Positions 26,766 to 36,861 of a stretch of 64,000 bases of DNA are shown one piece after another (the first letter of the stretch is position 1; every line of letters begins with the position of its first letter). The notes below the pieces were generated by a model. That model made no database searches and was not told the origin of the DNA. It saw only the letters and a program-made list of their open reading frames with translations. Source of the stretch: Cysteiniphilum sp. JM-1 (GTDB lineage: Bacteria; Pseudomonadota; Gammaproteobacteria; Francisellales; Francisellaceae). The translations under genes and the position numbers were made by a program. The stretch is from NCBI RefSeq assembly GCF_008711525.1, contig NZ_VXKS01000003.1:1-64000 (forward strand), read 5' to 3'.

Positions 26766-26879
26766 GCGAATACCCACATTAATCTTCTCAATGGTTGCAC
26801 TTTTTAGTGCGCCGATTTTATGACTCATTATTCGCTGAACTGAAACCGTTCTAATCTGATGACATTGCGCTTTAGAGTC
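26748..26879 (-). pseudogene. C-terminal remnant of a MazF/PemK-type toxin gene
   Basis: Directly after the TSUP stop codon, in the same frame, the minus strand encodes 43 codons followed by TAA at 26748-26750. The text QIRTVSVQRI, KIGAL and IRLHLSV fits the C-terminal end of MazF-family toxins (D-Q-I-R-T-I-S-x-x-R-L, K-I-G-x-L, L-x-x-x-L-x-L). There is no start codon or N-terminal half, because the TSUP gene occupies that space. It therefore looks like the scar of a lost toxin-antitoxin module, and its end overlaps the MMPL gene. Identification is by motif only. Confidence 0.6.
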
Positions 26880-27668
26880 TTAAATCATATCAATAATTAC
26901 ATAGATTAAAATCAACCGAAATAACCACAGCGATACGACTTCAGGGCATTTTTTAACAATGCGAATACCAATCGGTGTGCCGATAACTGAACCAACTAAC
27001 AATCCACAAAAGGCAGGTAAATATAAATACCCCAAGCTATACGCAGGAATCCCCGCAGCATGATAACTGGACACTAGCATGGTGATGGTCGCGACGAGAC
27101 CCGTTGGGAAAGCGGTTGCTGCCGCCATTGCTGCACAATTTTTCATTGGATAATGGTAGTGTTTCATATATGGATTAACAATACTTGAACCACCAATACC
27201 AACAATACTTGATAATAATCCCGTGGTACTGCCAAGAAAAATGCATGAACCTTTAGATGGCATCACAACATCTTCACTCGCGTGTGTTTTCTTCAAACGA
27301 AATGTCTTAATAAGACTTACTAATAGCACGACGGCAAACAAAATCTCAATCGCTCTTGCAGGCATAAACTCACTAATAATAGTACCTAAAATCGCACCAA
27401 CAAAGATCATTGGCAGCGCATTTTTTAGAATTGTCAGCACTAAATGCCCATGTTTATAATGTTTGTAAGCATTATAAAATGCATTGATCATAATAAATGC
27501 CAATGATGTTGAAACCGCTAAATGAATAGCTATCACATTTGACATCCCTTGATATTTACAGACCACTAACATCAATGGAATAATGATAGCGCCACCACCT
27601 GCGCCTACCCATGCAGACAAAATACCCGTGACAATGCCCGCCACCAAATAAATCATTAATACAATCAT
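26880..27668 (-). CDS. TSUP family (TauE/SafE) sulfite or organic-anion transporter
   Basis: The ATG at 27668 follows an AAGGGTG ribosome site, giving 262 residues; the TTG 18 bases upstream is less likely. About eight membrane helices form two TSUP repeats. The first begins GILSAWVGAGGGAIIIPLML and the second GLLSSIVGIGGSSIVNPYM, the family's glycine-rich signature. TSUP carriers move sulfite, sulfonates or other sulfur compounds. The divergent LysR gene at 27763 probably regulates it, as is common for this pair. Confidence 0.88.
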   Translation of the reverse strand: MIVLMIYLVAGIVTGILSAWVGAGGGAIIIPLMLVVCKYQGMSNVIAIHLAVSTSLAFIMINAFYNAYKHYKHGHLVLTILKNALPMIFVGAILGTIISEFMPARAIEILFAVVLLVSLIKTFRLKKTHASEDVVMPSKGSCIFLGSTTGLLSSIVGIGGSSIVNPYMKHYHYPMKNCAAMAAATAFPTGLVATITMLVSSYHAAGIPAYSLGYLYLPAFCGLLVGSVIGTPIGIRIVKKCPEVVSLWLFRLILIYVIIDMI

Positions 27669-27762
27669 CAAATCACCCTTTCGCAAAAATTTATTATGTT
27701 ATTATTCTAACAAGCGCTACACTATAGATAAAATGAATTAAATAAATGGAAATCATTCAAAG

Positions 27763-28635
27763 ATGGAATCAATGAAGAATATCCGCGCCTTTCTAGCCGT
27801 CGCTGAAACCCAATCATTTACTGCCGCGGCTGATAAATTATTTTTAACACAACCGACGATTACCAAACGTATCTCACAACTGGAATCACAGTTAAATAAT
27901 CAACTATTTCATCGCACAGGATCTCTGGTTCAGCTCACTAGCGCAGGCAAAGCTCTTATCCCTGACGCTAATCATTTAATCCAAGCGTGGAGTAGTCTTG
28001 AGCACAAAATGCAACTTTTCCAAGACGATGTTATCGGTGATTTAAGCATTAGTTGCAATTATCATATGGGGCTCCATTTTTTGCCAAAAATACTTGAAGA
28101 ATTTACATCTAAATACCCCAAAGTAAATATCAAACTCGACTCAACCTACTCATTACCGATCATTGAAAAGGTGAGCGCACTTGAAGCAGAGATTGGTTTA
28201 ATTACCATAAAAGAGAACATGCCTGAAAATATTGACTGCCATATCCTGCAAAAAAATCGTGTTATCGCTGTTATTGCTAAAAATCACCCATTTTGGCAGC
28301 AAAATGGTGATATTATGCAGCGCTTAAATGAAATTCCTGTGCTATCTCCAGCACCTGAGAATAAGCATCATACGGTTTTGCATACACTACTGAATAAACA
28401 TAACATCCGCTCACCAGAGCTTAGTAACATCAATATGCTTGAAATCATTAAAAGACTTGTGGAATCAGGCTTTGGCTGGTCGATTATTACTGAGGATATG
28501 ATGTCAGATAAACTCAAAGAATTACCACTTATCGATACACCGATCTATATTAATAGTGCCTGTATCTATCATAAAAAGGTCGAGCTATCGCGTGCAGCCA
28601 AGGCTTTTTTTGAAATATGTCAAAAGGTTTCTTAA
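27763..28635 (+). CDS. LysR-type transcriptional regulator (likely of the divergent TSUP gene)
   Basis: The 290-residue protein has the N-terminal winged helix-turn-helix (NIRAFLAVAETQSFTAAADK, then LFLTQPTITKRISQLESQL) and a two-lobed LysR substrate-binding domain starting about residue 90. The start could also be the ATG at 27772. The 94-base divergent spacer to the TSUP transporter is AT-rich and is where a T-N11-A LysR box would be expected. The effector is unknown; a sulfur compound would fit the neighbour. Confidence 0.9.
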   Translation: MESMKNIRAFLAVAETQSFTAAADKLFLTQPTITKRISQLESQLNNQLFHRTGSLVQLTSAGKALIPDANHLIQAWSSLEHKMQLFQDDVIGDLSISCNYHMGLHFLPKILEEFTSKYPKVNIKLDSTYSLPIIEKVSALEAEIGLITIKENMPENIDCHILQKNRVIAVIAKNHPFWQQNGDIMQRLNEIPVLSPAPENKHHTVLHTLLNKHNIRSPELSNINMLEIIKRLVESGFGWSIITEDMMSDKLKELPLIDTPIYINSACIYHKKVELSRAAKAFFEICQKVS

Positions 28636-28649
28636 ATCAAGCTCTCAAC

Positions 28650-29138
28650 TTAGTTATGGCGACTTCTTTTTTCCAACAATGCATCTAACACCACCGGATG
28701 TACATAGTCCGCCACGCGATGAGGATCAATTTTGGAGACTTGACGAATCATTGTTGATGATAAACACGTATATTTTTCATCTGGCGTTAAAAAGATTGTT
28801 TCAAACTTTTTATTTAAATGCCGATTGATATTTGCCATTTGAAACTCATAGTCAAAATCAGAAACCGCGCGTAATCCGCGAATGACGGCATTTGCGCCCA
28901 CTTCATCAATAAAATCAGCAATCAATCCTTGTAAGCGCACAACACGCACATTGGGCATGTCAGACAAAACTTCAGAGGTGATTTTAAAGCGCTCTTCTTC
29001 AGTGAAGAGTGTTGACTTGCCATTACCCGTTGAAATAGCAACAATCACTTCATCAAATAAAGATTTCGCGCGTTTGATTAAATCAATATGCCCTAAACTA
29101 ATAGGATCAAATGTCCCGGGATAAACTACCTTTATCAT
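28650..29138 (-). CDS. coaD: Phosphopantetheine adenylyltransferase
   Basis: CoaD joins AMP to 4'-phosphopantetheine, the penultimate step of coenzyme A synthesis. The 162-residue protein has the nucleotidyltransferase motif YPGTFDPISLGHIDLI with the catalytic His in GH, the ISST-like motif LSSTMIRQ near residue 125, and the region AVIRGLRAVSDFDYEFQMA. It is last in a minus-strand series gyrB, A-type carrier, sufT, coaD, 21 bases after sufT. Confidence 0.97.
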   Translation of the reverse strand: MIKVVYPGTFDPISLGHIDLIKRAKSLFDEVIVAISTGNGKSTLFTEEERFKITSEVLSDMPNVRVVRLQGLIADFIDEVGANAVIRGLRAVSDFDYEFQMANINRHLNKKFETIFLTPDEKYTCLSSTMIRQVSKIDPHRVADYVHPVVLDALLEKRSRHN

Positions 29139-29159
29139 GGTTCAAATCCTTTACTCAAC

Positions 29160-29711
29160 CTAAAAAAGTCCAAGCTCAAGCTTTGCTTCTTCTGTCATCA
29201 TTTCAGAGTTCCATGGCGGATCAAACACCAATACCACATCGGCCTTTTCGACATTGGCAAATTGTTTAAGCTTATCTTCAACATCCTGCACCAACACAGG
29301 ACCCATGCCGCATCCAGGAGCGGTTAATGTCATTTGCACACCAATATGATAATTGCCACTATCCAAACGCGTGGTTGAAATATCATAGATCAGACCTAAA
29401 TCAACGATGTTTACTGGAATTTCAGGATCATAAACCGTGCGTAGCTGATCCCATAGAAGATCAAGATTAACCTCATCTTTAGCTTGAATATTGGCTTTAT
29501 CACTCGGCAAAAGCACTACCTCACGATTAATCGCATCGGCATCTTTGCCATCAAGATAAACAAGATTGCCCATCACATTCAGTGTGAAGCTTGCACCCAT
29601 TGCTTGCGTTACCAGCACTTCTTGCCCAGGTAAAAGCGTCATTTTTTCACCATAGGGAACTGTGGTTACTTCAACTTCACGGCGTAAAATAGCAACATCA
29701 GACATTTTCAT
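29160..29711 (-). CDS. sufT: Fe-S assembly protein SufT
   Basis: SufT helps maturation of Fe-S proteins, mainly under high demand for lipoate synthase and aconitase, as shown in Staphylococcus. The 183-residue protein has the SufT N-terminal segment (about residues 1-80) and the MIP18/DUF59 domain starting LRTVYDPEIPVNIVDLGLIYD. Its conserved cysteine lies in TLTAPGCGMG. The stop of the A-type carrier gene lies 2 bases before the start, so the two are an operon. In many genomes SufT sits in a suf operon, which is not the case here. Confidence 0.92.
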   Translation of the reverse strand: MKMSDVAILRREVEVTTVPYGEKMTLLPGQEVLVTQAMGASFTLNVMGNLVYLDGKDADAINREVVLLPSDKANIQAKDEVNLDLLWDQLRTVYDPEIPVNIVDLGLIYDISTTRLDSGNYHIGVQMTLTAPGCGMGPVLVQDVEDKLKQFANVEKADVVLVFDPPWNSEMMTEEAKLELGLF

Positions 29712-29713
29712 TA

Positions 29714-30085
29714 TTATTTTAATCCTTCTTGTTGCACGGTGAAACTCTCACCACAACCACAACGCGCTGACTCATTGGGATTATTATAAACAAGTTGTGA
29801 TAAACCTAATTCTCTTTTGACATGATCTATTTCAAGACCATTAACATATTGTAATGCCTTAGGATCCACAAAAAACAAAACGCCTTCCTCATCGATCTTA
29901 ATAAAACCTTCAGGAATTTCCTTAATCGGTTCAACAACATAAGCCAAGCCTGAACAGCCTGTCGTTGTAATGCCAATCTTAATGGCAATCGATTGGGTTT
30001 TTATCAAATGGTTCCTAAAATGCGCTAAAGCCGCTTGAGTGAACGTCACTGGCTGCTCTCTTTTTGGGTCAAATTTTTCTATCAT
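29714..30085 (-). CDS. A-type iron-sulfur carrier protein (IscA/SufA/ErpA family)
   Basis: The 123-residue protein carries Fe-S clusters or iron to client proteins. The three ligand cysteines are visible as TTGCSGLAY and, near the end, RCGCGESF. The start TFTQAALAHFRNHL is typical of SufA/IscA types. The region LGLSQLVYNNPNESARCGC is longer than in ErpA, so the subtype is left open. It lies 78 bases after gyrB and 2 bases before sufT. Together with iscS at 9 kb it points to a scattered Fe-S assembly set in this genome. Confidence 0.9.
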   Translation of the reverse strand: MIEKFDPKREQPVTFTQAALAHFRNHLIKTQSIAIKIGITTTGCSGLAYVVEPIKEIPEGFIKIDEEGVLFFVDPKALQYVNGLEIDHVKRELGLSQLVYNNPNESARCGCGESFTVQQEGLK

Positions 30086-30163
30086 CGTAATCTATCTTTA
30101 ACTTTACTTGTAAATAGCACCGCCATGGTATCATTTACTTATGCTTTTTTCTAAAGGTTTTAA

Positions 30164-32581
<2,418 letters not shown>

Positions 32582-32619
32582 TCAGTCACTCCATTTTCAT
32601 TCAAAACAAATCGCCACAG

Positions 32620-32628
32620 AGTATACCA
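32620..32628 (-). promoter_or_regulatory. Candidate extended -10 promoter of gyrB
   Basis: The minus strand reads TTGGTATACT. The -10 element TATACT is at 32625-32620, preceded by TGG, an extended -10. It lies about 39 bases from the gyrB start. No good -35 is seen at 16-18 bases. AT-rich sequence flanks it. Confidence 0.5.
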
Positions 32629-32791
32629 AAATTTAACGCCAAGCACCTTAATTTATTGCCCATCAACACGAGATCATGCCGCAATAGCGCAAACGATGAA
32701 AAGAGAATACGGAAGAATAAAAAGAAAGATTGACCATCCCCCTTTCAAAGAAAACAGTCAAGCTGAATAATAATATTTCAGATTAATAGGA

Positions 32792-33982
32792 TTAACACGC
32801 CTCAATAATGCCAGCAGCACCCATCCCTGTGCCAATACACATGGTGATCATGCCGTATTTCTTGCCGGTTCTTCTTAAGCCATGCAGGGCTTTAACTGTC
32901 AGCACCGTACCTGTGGCACCTAACGGATGTCCTAAAGCAATAGCACCACCACAAGGGTTGACCTTGGCTTCATCAAGTTTTAATTCATTGATTACAGCCA
33001 AGGATTGCGCGGCAAACGCCTCGTTTAACTCAAACCAATCGATATCTTCTAGTTTTAAATTGGTTTGCTCAAGCACTTTTGGAATCGCCTTAATCGGCCC
33101 AATCCCCATAATGCGCGCTGGTACACCAGCTACTGCAAATCCTAGAAATTTCCCAAGCGGTGTCAGATTATGTTTTTTCAAATAAGACTCACTGACTAAT
33201 ACCACAGCCCCAGCTCCATCAGAAACCTGTGAGCTATTGCCCGCAGTAACTGAACCACCCGTCGCAAACACCGGTTTAAGTTTAGCTAGCGCCTCAATCG
33301 AGGTATCTTTGCGCGCACCTTCATCAATCTTAATCGTTTTTTCATTGTCAATAATCTCAGCTTTTGCCTCATCAGGCTTACGATGATGCACCTTGACGGG
33401 AATAATTTCATCATTGAAATAGCCATTTTCAATCGCATGCGTTGCTTTTTGATGACTCTTTAATGAAAATTCATCCTGCATTTGACGTGTGATATTCCAA
33501 TCTTTGGCAACGTTCTCCGCAGTAATTCCCATACCATAAGCAATCGCGACATTTTCATCTTTGGTAAAAATCTCACTACTAAATGAGATGTTATGCCCAC
33601 CAAATGGGATCATACTCATCGACTCAATACCACCGGCAACTGCCACCTCCATATTGCCTTTAGCAATTTCATTGGCAGCAATAGCAATTGACTGCAGCCC
33701 TGAGCTGCAATAACGATTAATGGTAAAAGCAGGCACCGAATCAGGTAATCCTGCCAAAAGTGTTGAGATACGCGCAACATTCATACCCTGCTCACCTTCA
33801 GGCATGGCGCAGCCTATGACGATATCACCAATATCCTCAGGGTTTACACCTGATTCTTTCACCGTTTCTTTTAAAATATCCGCTAACAAATCATCCGGAC
33901 GCTTCTTGGCAAAACCACCACGCCTACCCTTAGTAACAGCTGATCTTTTCGCTGCAACAATATATACCGCTTGTTCAGTCAT
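32792..33982 (-). CDS. fadA: Acetyl-CoA acyltransferase (3-ketoacyl-CoA thiolase)
   Basis: FadA cleaves 3-ketoacyl-CoA to acetyl-CoA and a shortened acyl-CoA in beta-oxidation. The 396-residue thiolase has nucleophile Cys92 (RYCSSGLQSIA), His352 (ALGHPLGATG) and the second cysteine Cys382 (MCIGTGMGAAG). The start lies 17 bases after the fadB-fusion stop, so the two are co-transcribed and presumably form the trifunctional complex. A stretch of 210 bases without a gene separates it from gyrB downstream. Confidence 0.95.
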   Translation of the reverse strand: MTEQAVYIVAAKRSAVTKGRRGGFAKKRPDDLLADILKETVKESGVNPEDIGDIVIGCAMPEGEQGMNVARISTLLAGLPDSVPAFTINRYCSSGLQSIAIAANEIAKGNMEVAVAGGIESMSMIPFGGHNISFSSEIFTKDENVAIAYGMGITAENVAKDWNITRQMQDEFSLKSHQKATHAIENGYFNDEIIPVKVHHRKPDEAKAEIIDNEKTIKIDEGARKDTSIEALAKLKPVFATGGSVTAGNSSQVSDGAGAVVLVSESYLKKHNLTPLGKFLGFAVAGVPARIMGIGPIKAIPKVLEQTNLKLEDIDWFELNEAFAAQSLAVINELKLDEAKVNPCGGAIALGHPLGATGTVLTVKALHGLRRTGKKYGMITMCIGTGMGAAGIIEAC

Positions 33983-33999
33983 TTTCTAAAAACTCCTTA

Positions 34000-36699
34000 T
34001 TAATTTCTCAATGGTTTACCTGTTTCTAACATATGCTGCATTCTTGCTGCACTTTTCTCAGAAAGCGCCAACTCAACAAAGTTCTCAAGTTCGCGCTTAA
34101 GTAACCAGTCTTCTGAAACATAGGTATCTTTCTCAATCTCACCACCACACATAGCATCCGCTAAATTTGTCGCAATCTTGTAGTCATGTGCTGAGATTTG
34201 ATTGCCATCACGCATATTAACCAAAAGCCCTTTAACGGTCGCAATGCCTGCCTCACCAAAGACTTTAATCTTTTGTTTTAATGGTGGTTGATAACTAGAG
34301 TATGCTAAGAATCGTGCTTTTTCGATTGCAACACTTAGGATTTCTTTGCTATTCATCACCACGGTATCACTCTCACGTAAGAAGCCCATCTCAATGGCTT
34401 CATAGGCACTTGTTGCCACTTGTGCCATTGCCAGATTCTTATAGCGCTTCTCAAAATCTTTCCATGGGTCTTGCGCAACTGAGGCGCGTTTTGCCATCTC
34501 TTTTGAACCACCCCAACCAGGGATAATCCCAACACCCGCTTCAACAAGACCGATATAGCTCTCGTGTGCTGCAACCACGGCATCACAATGCATCAATGTT
34601 TCACAACCACCACCAAAAGCAAAGCCCTTAACCGCTGCAACCACAGGGATTTTGCTATAACGAAGCTCTTGGGTGATTACTTGATGCCCTTTCTGAATGA
34701 CCTCATAAACAGCTTCTTTGCCATGCATCATGAATTTAAAACCAAACTCTTCAAGATTCGCACCTGCCGAGAAGATATCCTGCTCCTGCCAGATAACCAT
34801 CCCTTTAAGTTTGCTTTCAGCAACCTTAATCGCCTCAGAGATACCTGCTAACACAGCATCGCCAATCGAACACATCTTGCTCTTAAAGCTTAAAATACCG
34901 ATCTCTTCATCAACACTCCATAAGCGCACACCTTCATTTTCATACAAGGTTACACTTGGCATTGTGCTATGCTCACCTAATACGTAATCTTTGTGTAGTT
35001 GGCGTTTGTATACAGGTAATTCTTGACGAGTAACGAGGGCATTATCAGTGAAACTAAAGGATTTATTATCACCATAAACACCTTCTTTAAGCGCATAAAC
35101 CCATTGCGGAAGCGCCTTACTTGAAAGCGTTTTTCCGGATTTAATATCTTCATCAATCCAGCGTGTTACTTGCTGCCAACCAGCTTGTTGCCATGTTTCA
35201 AAAATCCCTTCTTTCCAGCCAAAGCCCCAACGAATCGCCAAATCCATATCTTTTGGATAATTAGAAATATCACCGACTAAACATGCGGCATAGTGGAAGC
35301 TATCTCTAAAGCACGACCATAAAAATTGTGCTTGCGGATGGTCCATGGTTTTTAATTTTTCCAACTTCACTGACCAGTCTTTTTCGCCTAGAATTTCAGT
35401 GACTGCTTTATCAGGTTTCTGATCAGATAATCGATACGTTTGGCTTTGCAGATCAAGTACTTTAAGACCATCTTTCTCTTTAACATAAAGACCTTTTTTT
35501 GTCTTTTGTCCAAAAGCACCCTTTTCGATTAATGCATGGATCCAGTTGGGTAATTGATAAACTTTCTCCCAACCATCTGTGAGCGAGTTTTTCATCGTAT
35601 CAACAACATGGGCGAAAGTATCCAAGCCAACCACATCTGCCGTGCGATAGGTTGCACTCTTAGCACGTCCAAGCTTCTTACCTGTTAAGCCATCGACAAC
35701 CTCAAGTGGAATATTAAATTTCTCAGTGTAATAGCACGTTGCCAACATCGAGAAAACACCCAAGCGATTGGCAATAAAGTTTGGTGTATCTTTGGCACGA
35801 ATAATGCTTTTACCCAGTTTCTGCACCAAGAAAGTTTCTAGCTGATCTAACACGTCTGGCTTAGTTCCATCATGTGCAATAAGTTCAACCAAAGGCATAT
35901 AACGCGGCGGATTAAAGAAATGTACGCCACAAAAATGTGCATGTAAATGCGTTGGTAAACTTTCAGTCAATGACTCAATGCTTAAACCTGAGGTATTGGA
36001 TGCAATAATCGCGTGTTTTGCCACGTGTGGTGCGATGTTATGATACAGATCTTTTTTCCAGTCCATACGCTCAGCAATCGCCTCAATAATCAAATCACAA
36101 TCTTTTAACAGCTCAAGATTATCTTCATAATTCGCTGCAGTAATATAATTGACCGCTTGCGCTGAACCAAAAGGTTTTGGATTGAGCTTAGCAAGTTTTT
36201 GTAACGCACCATCAATCAGCGCATTTGGCGCACCTTCTTTGGCTTTCAAATCAAAAAGTACTGCAGGGATGCGTGCATTAGCAAAGTGGGCGGCAATTTG
36301 CGCACCCATCACACCAGCGCCAAGAATTGCAACTTTTTCAATGCCTACATGCGGGCGCTGTACTGGCTCAGACTTAAATGCTGCTTGAACATCAGCTTTA
36401 GGCTTAGACGCTTCAGATTCAGTAAACTCATGCCCAAAAACTGCCAAATAACCACGCATTGCCTGATCTTTTGATTGCCCTTTGATAGAGTCCCATGCCA
36501 TCCATTTAGCACGCTCGACCATTTTTAAAACCGATGGACATTTACCTTCAACATCACCAACCGTTGCTTGCTTATAAAAGGCATATAGCTTTAGTTTTTG
36601 GTTATTATCGGGTTTGAAATCAATCGTTGCATCGCGTACTGCTTGCACCATTTCGTTAAACTTCTGCTCTAACTCGCTTAGTTGCTCCAGTTCACTCAT
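34000..36699 (-). CDS. fadB: Beta-oxidation fusion protein: acyl-CoA-binding, 3-hydroxyacyl-CoA dehydrogenase and enoyl-CoA hydratase domains
   Basis: The 899-residue protein has three parts in an order unlike E. coli FadB. Residues 1-90 are an acyl-CoA-binding domain (KLYAFYKQATVGDVEGKCPS, then KWMAWDSIKGQSKDQAMRGY). Residues about 120-510 are the NAD-binding dehydrogenase (AILGAGVMGAQIAAHFANA and the C-terminal domain with NFIANRLG). Residues about 600-870 are the crotonase-fold hydratase (FAFGGGCETLMHCD, GLVEAGVGIIPGWGG with the catalytic glutamates). It therefore hydrates enoyl-CoA and oxidises the 3-hydroxyacyl product while the N-terminal domain may hold acyl-CoA substrates near the active sites. 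The same layout is known in Francisella. It lies between fadE and fadA on the same strand. Confidence 0.94.
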   Translation of the reverse strand: MSELEQLSELEQKFNEMVQAVRDATIDFKPDNNQKLKLYAFYKQATVGDVEGKCPSVLKMVERAKWMAWDSIKGQSKDQAMRGYLAVFGHEFTESEASKPKADVQAAFKSEPVQRPHVGIEKVAILGAGVMGAQIAAHFANARIPAVLFDLKAKEGAPNALIDGALQKLAKLNPKPFGSAQAVNYITAANYEDNLELLKDCDLIIEAIAERMDWKKDLYHNIAPHVAKHAIIASNTSGLSIESLTESLPTHLHAHFCGVHFFNPPRYMPLVELIAHDGTKPDVLDQLETFLVQKLGKSIIRAKDTPNFIANRLGVFSMLATCYYTEKFNIPLEVVDGLTGKKLGRAKSATYRTADVVGLDTFAHVVDTMKNSLTDGWEKVYQLPNWIHALIEKGAFGQKTKKGLYVKEKDGLKVLDLQSQTYRLSDQKPDKAVTEILGEKDWSVKLEKLKTMDHPQAQFLWSCFRDSFHYAACLVGDISNYPKDMDLAIRWGFGWKEGIFETWQQAGWQQVTRWIDEDIKSGKTLSSKALPQWVYALKEGVYGDNKSFSFTDNALVTRQELPVYKRQLHKDYVLGEHSTMPSVTLYENEGVRLWSVDEEIGILSFKSKMCSIGDAVLAGISEAIKVAESKLKGMVIWQEQDIFSAGANLEEFGFKFMMHGKEAVYEVIQKGHQVITQELRYSKIPVVAAVKGFAFGGGCETLMHCDAVVAAHESYIGLVEAGVGIIPGWGGSKEMAKRASVAQDPWKDFEKRYKNLAMAQVATSAYEAIEMGFLRESDTVVMNSKEILSVAIEKARFLAYSSYQPPLKQKIKVFGEAGIATVKGLLVNMRDGNQISAHDYKIATNLADAMCGGEIEKDTYVSEDWLLKRELENFVELALSEKSAARMQHMLETGKPLRN

Positions 36700-36781
36700 C
36701 TAAAAGGTCTCCTTATTTTGACTTTCTTATCTTTTATATGTCTTTCAAGTAGCTTTGCAAATATTATCAGGTGTCCTTTGG

Positions 36782-36841
36782 ATTCTCGGATCAAGTCCGA
36801 GAATGACAATGAGTCGTCATATTCGGGCTTGACCCGAATAT
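36782..36841. repeat. Inverted pair of palindromic repeat units between fadE and fadB
   Basis: ATTCTCGGA-TCAAG-TCCGAGAAT (36782-36804) and ATATTCGGG-CTTGA-CCCGAATAT (36819-36841) are two perfect 9-base stems. Read on opposite strands both fit ATTC(T)CGG-TCAAG-CCG-GAAT followed by ATGAC, so they are inverted copies of one unit. The type is widespread in bacteria, including Rickettsia-like dispersed repeats. Positioned downstream of fadE, it could weaken read-through into fadB or protect fadE mRNA 3' ends. Confidence 0.8.
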
Positions 36842-36861
36842 CCATTATTACCCATAAACTA

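Noticed and set aside
32663-32737. A 24-codon minus-strand ORF between fadA and gyrB with a G-rich site upstream
   Set aside because: Too short, no recognisable features and no sign of conservation; the G-rich stretch can occur by chance in this 210-base gap.
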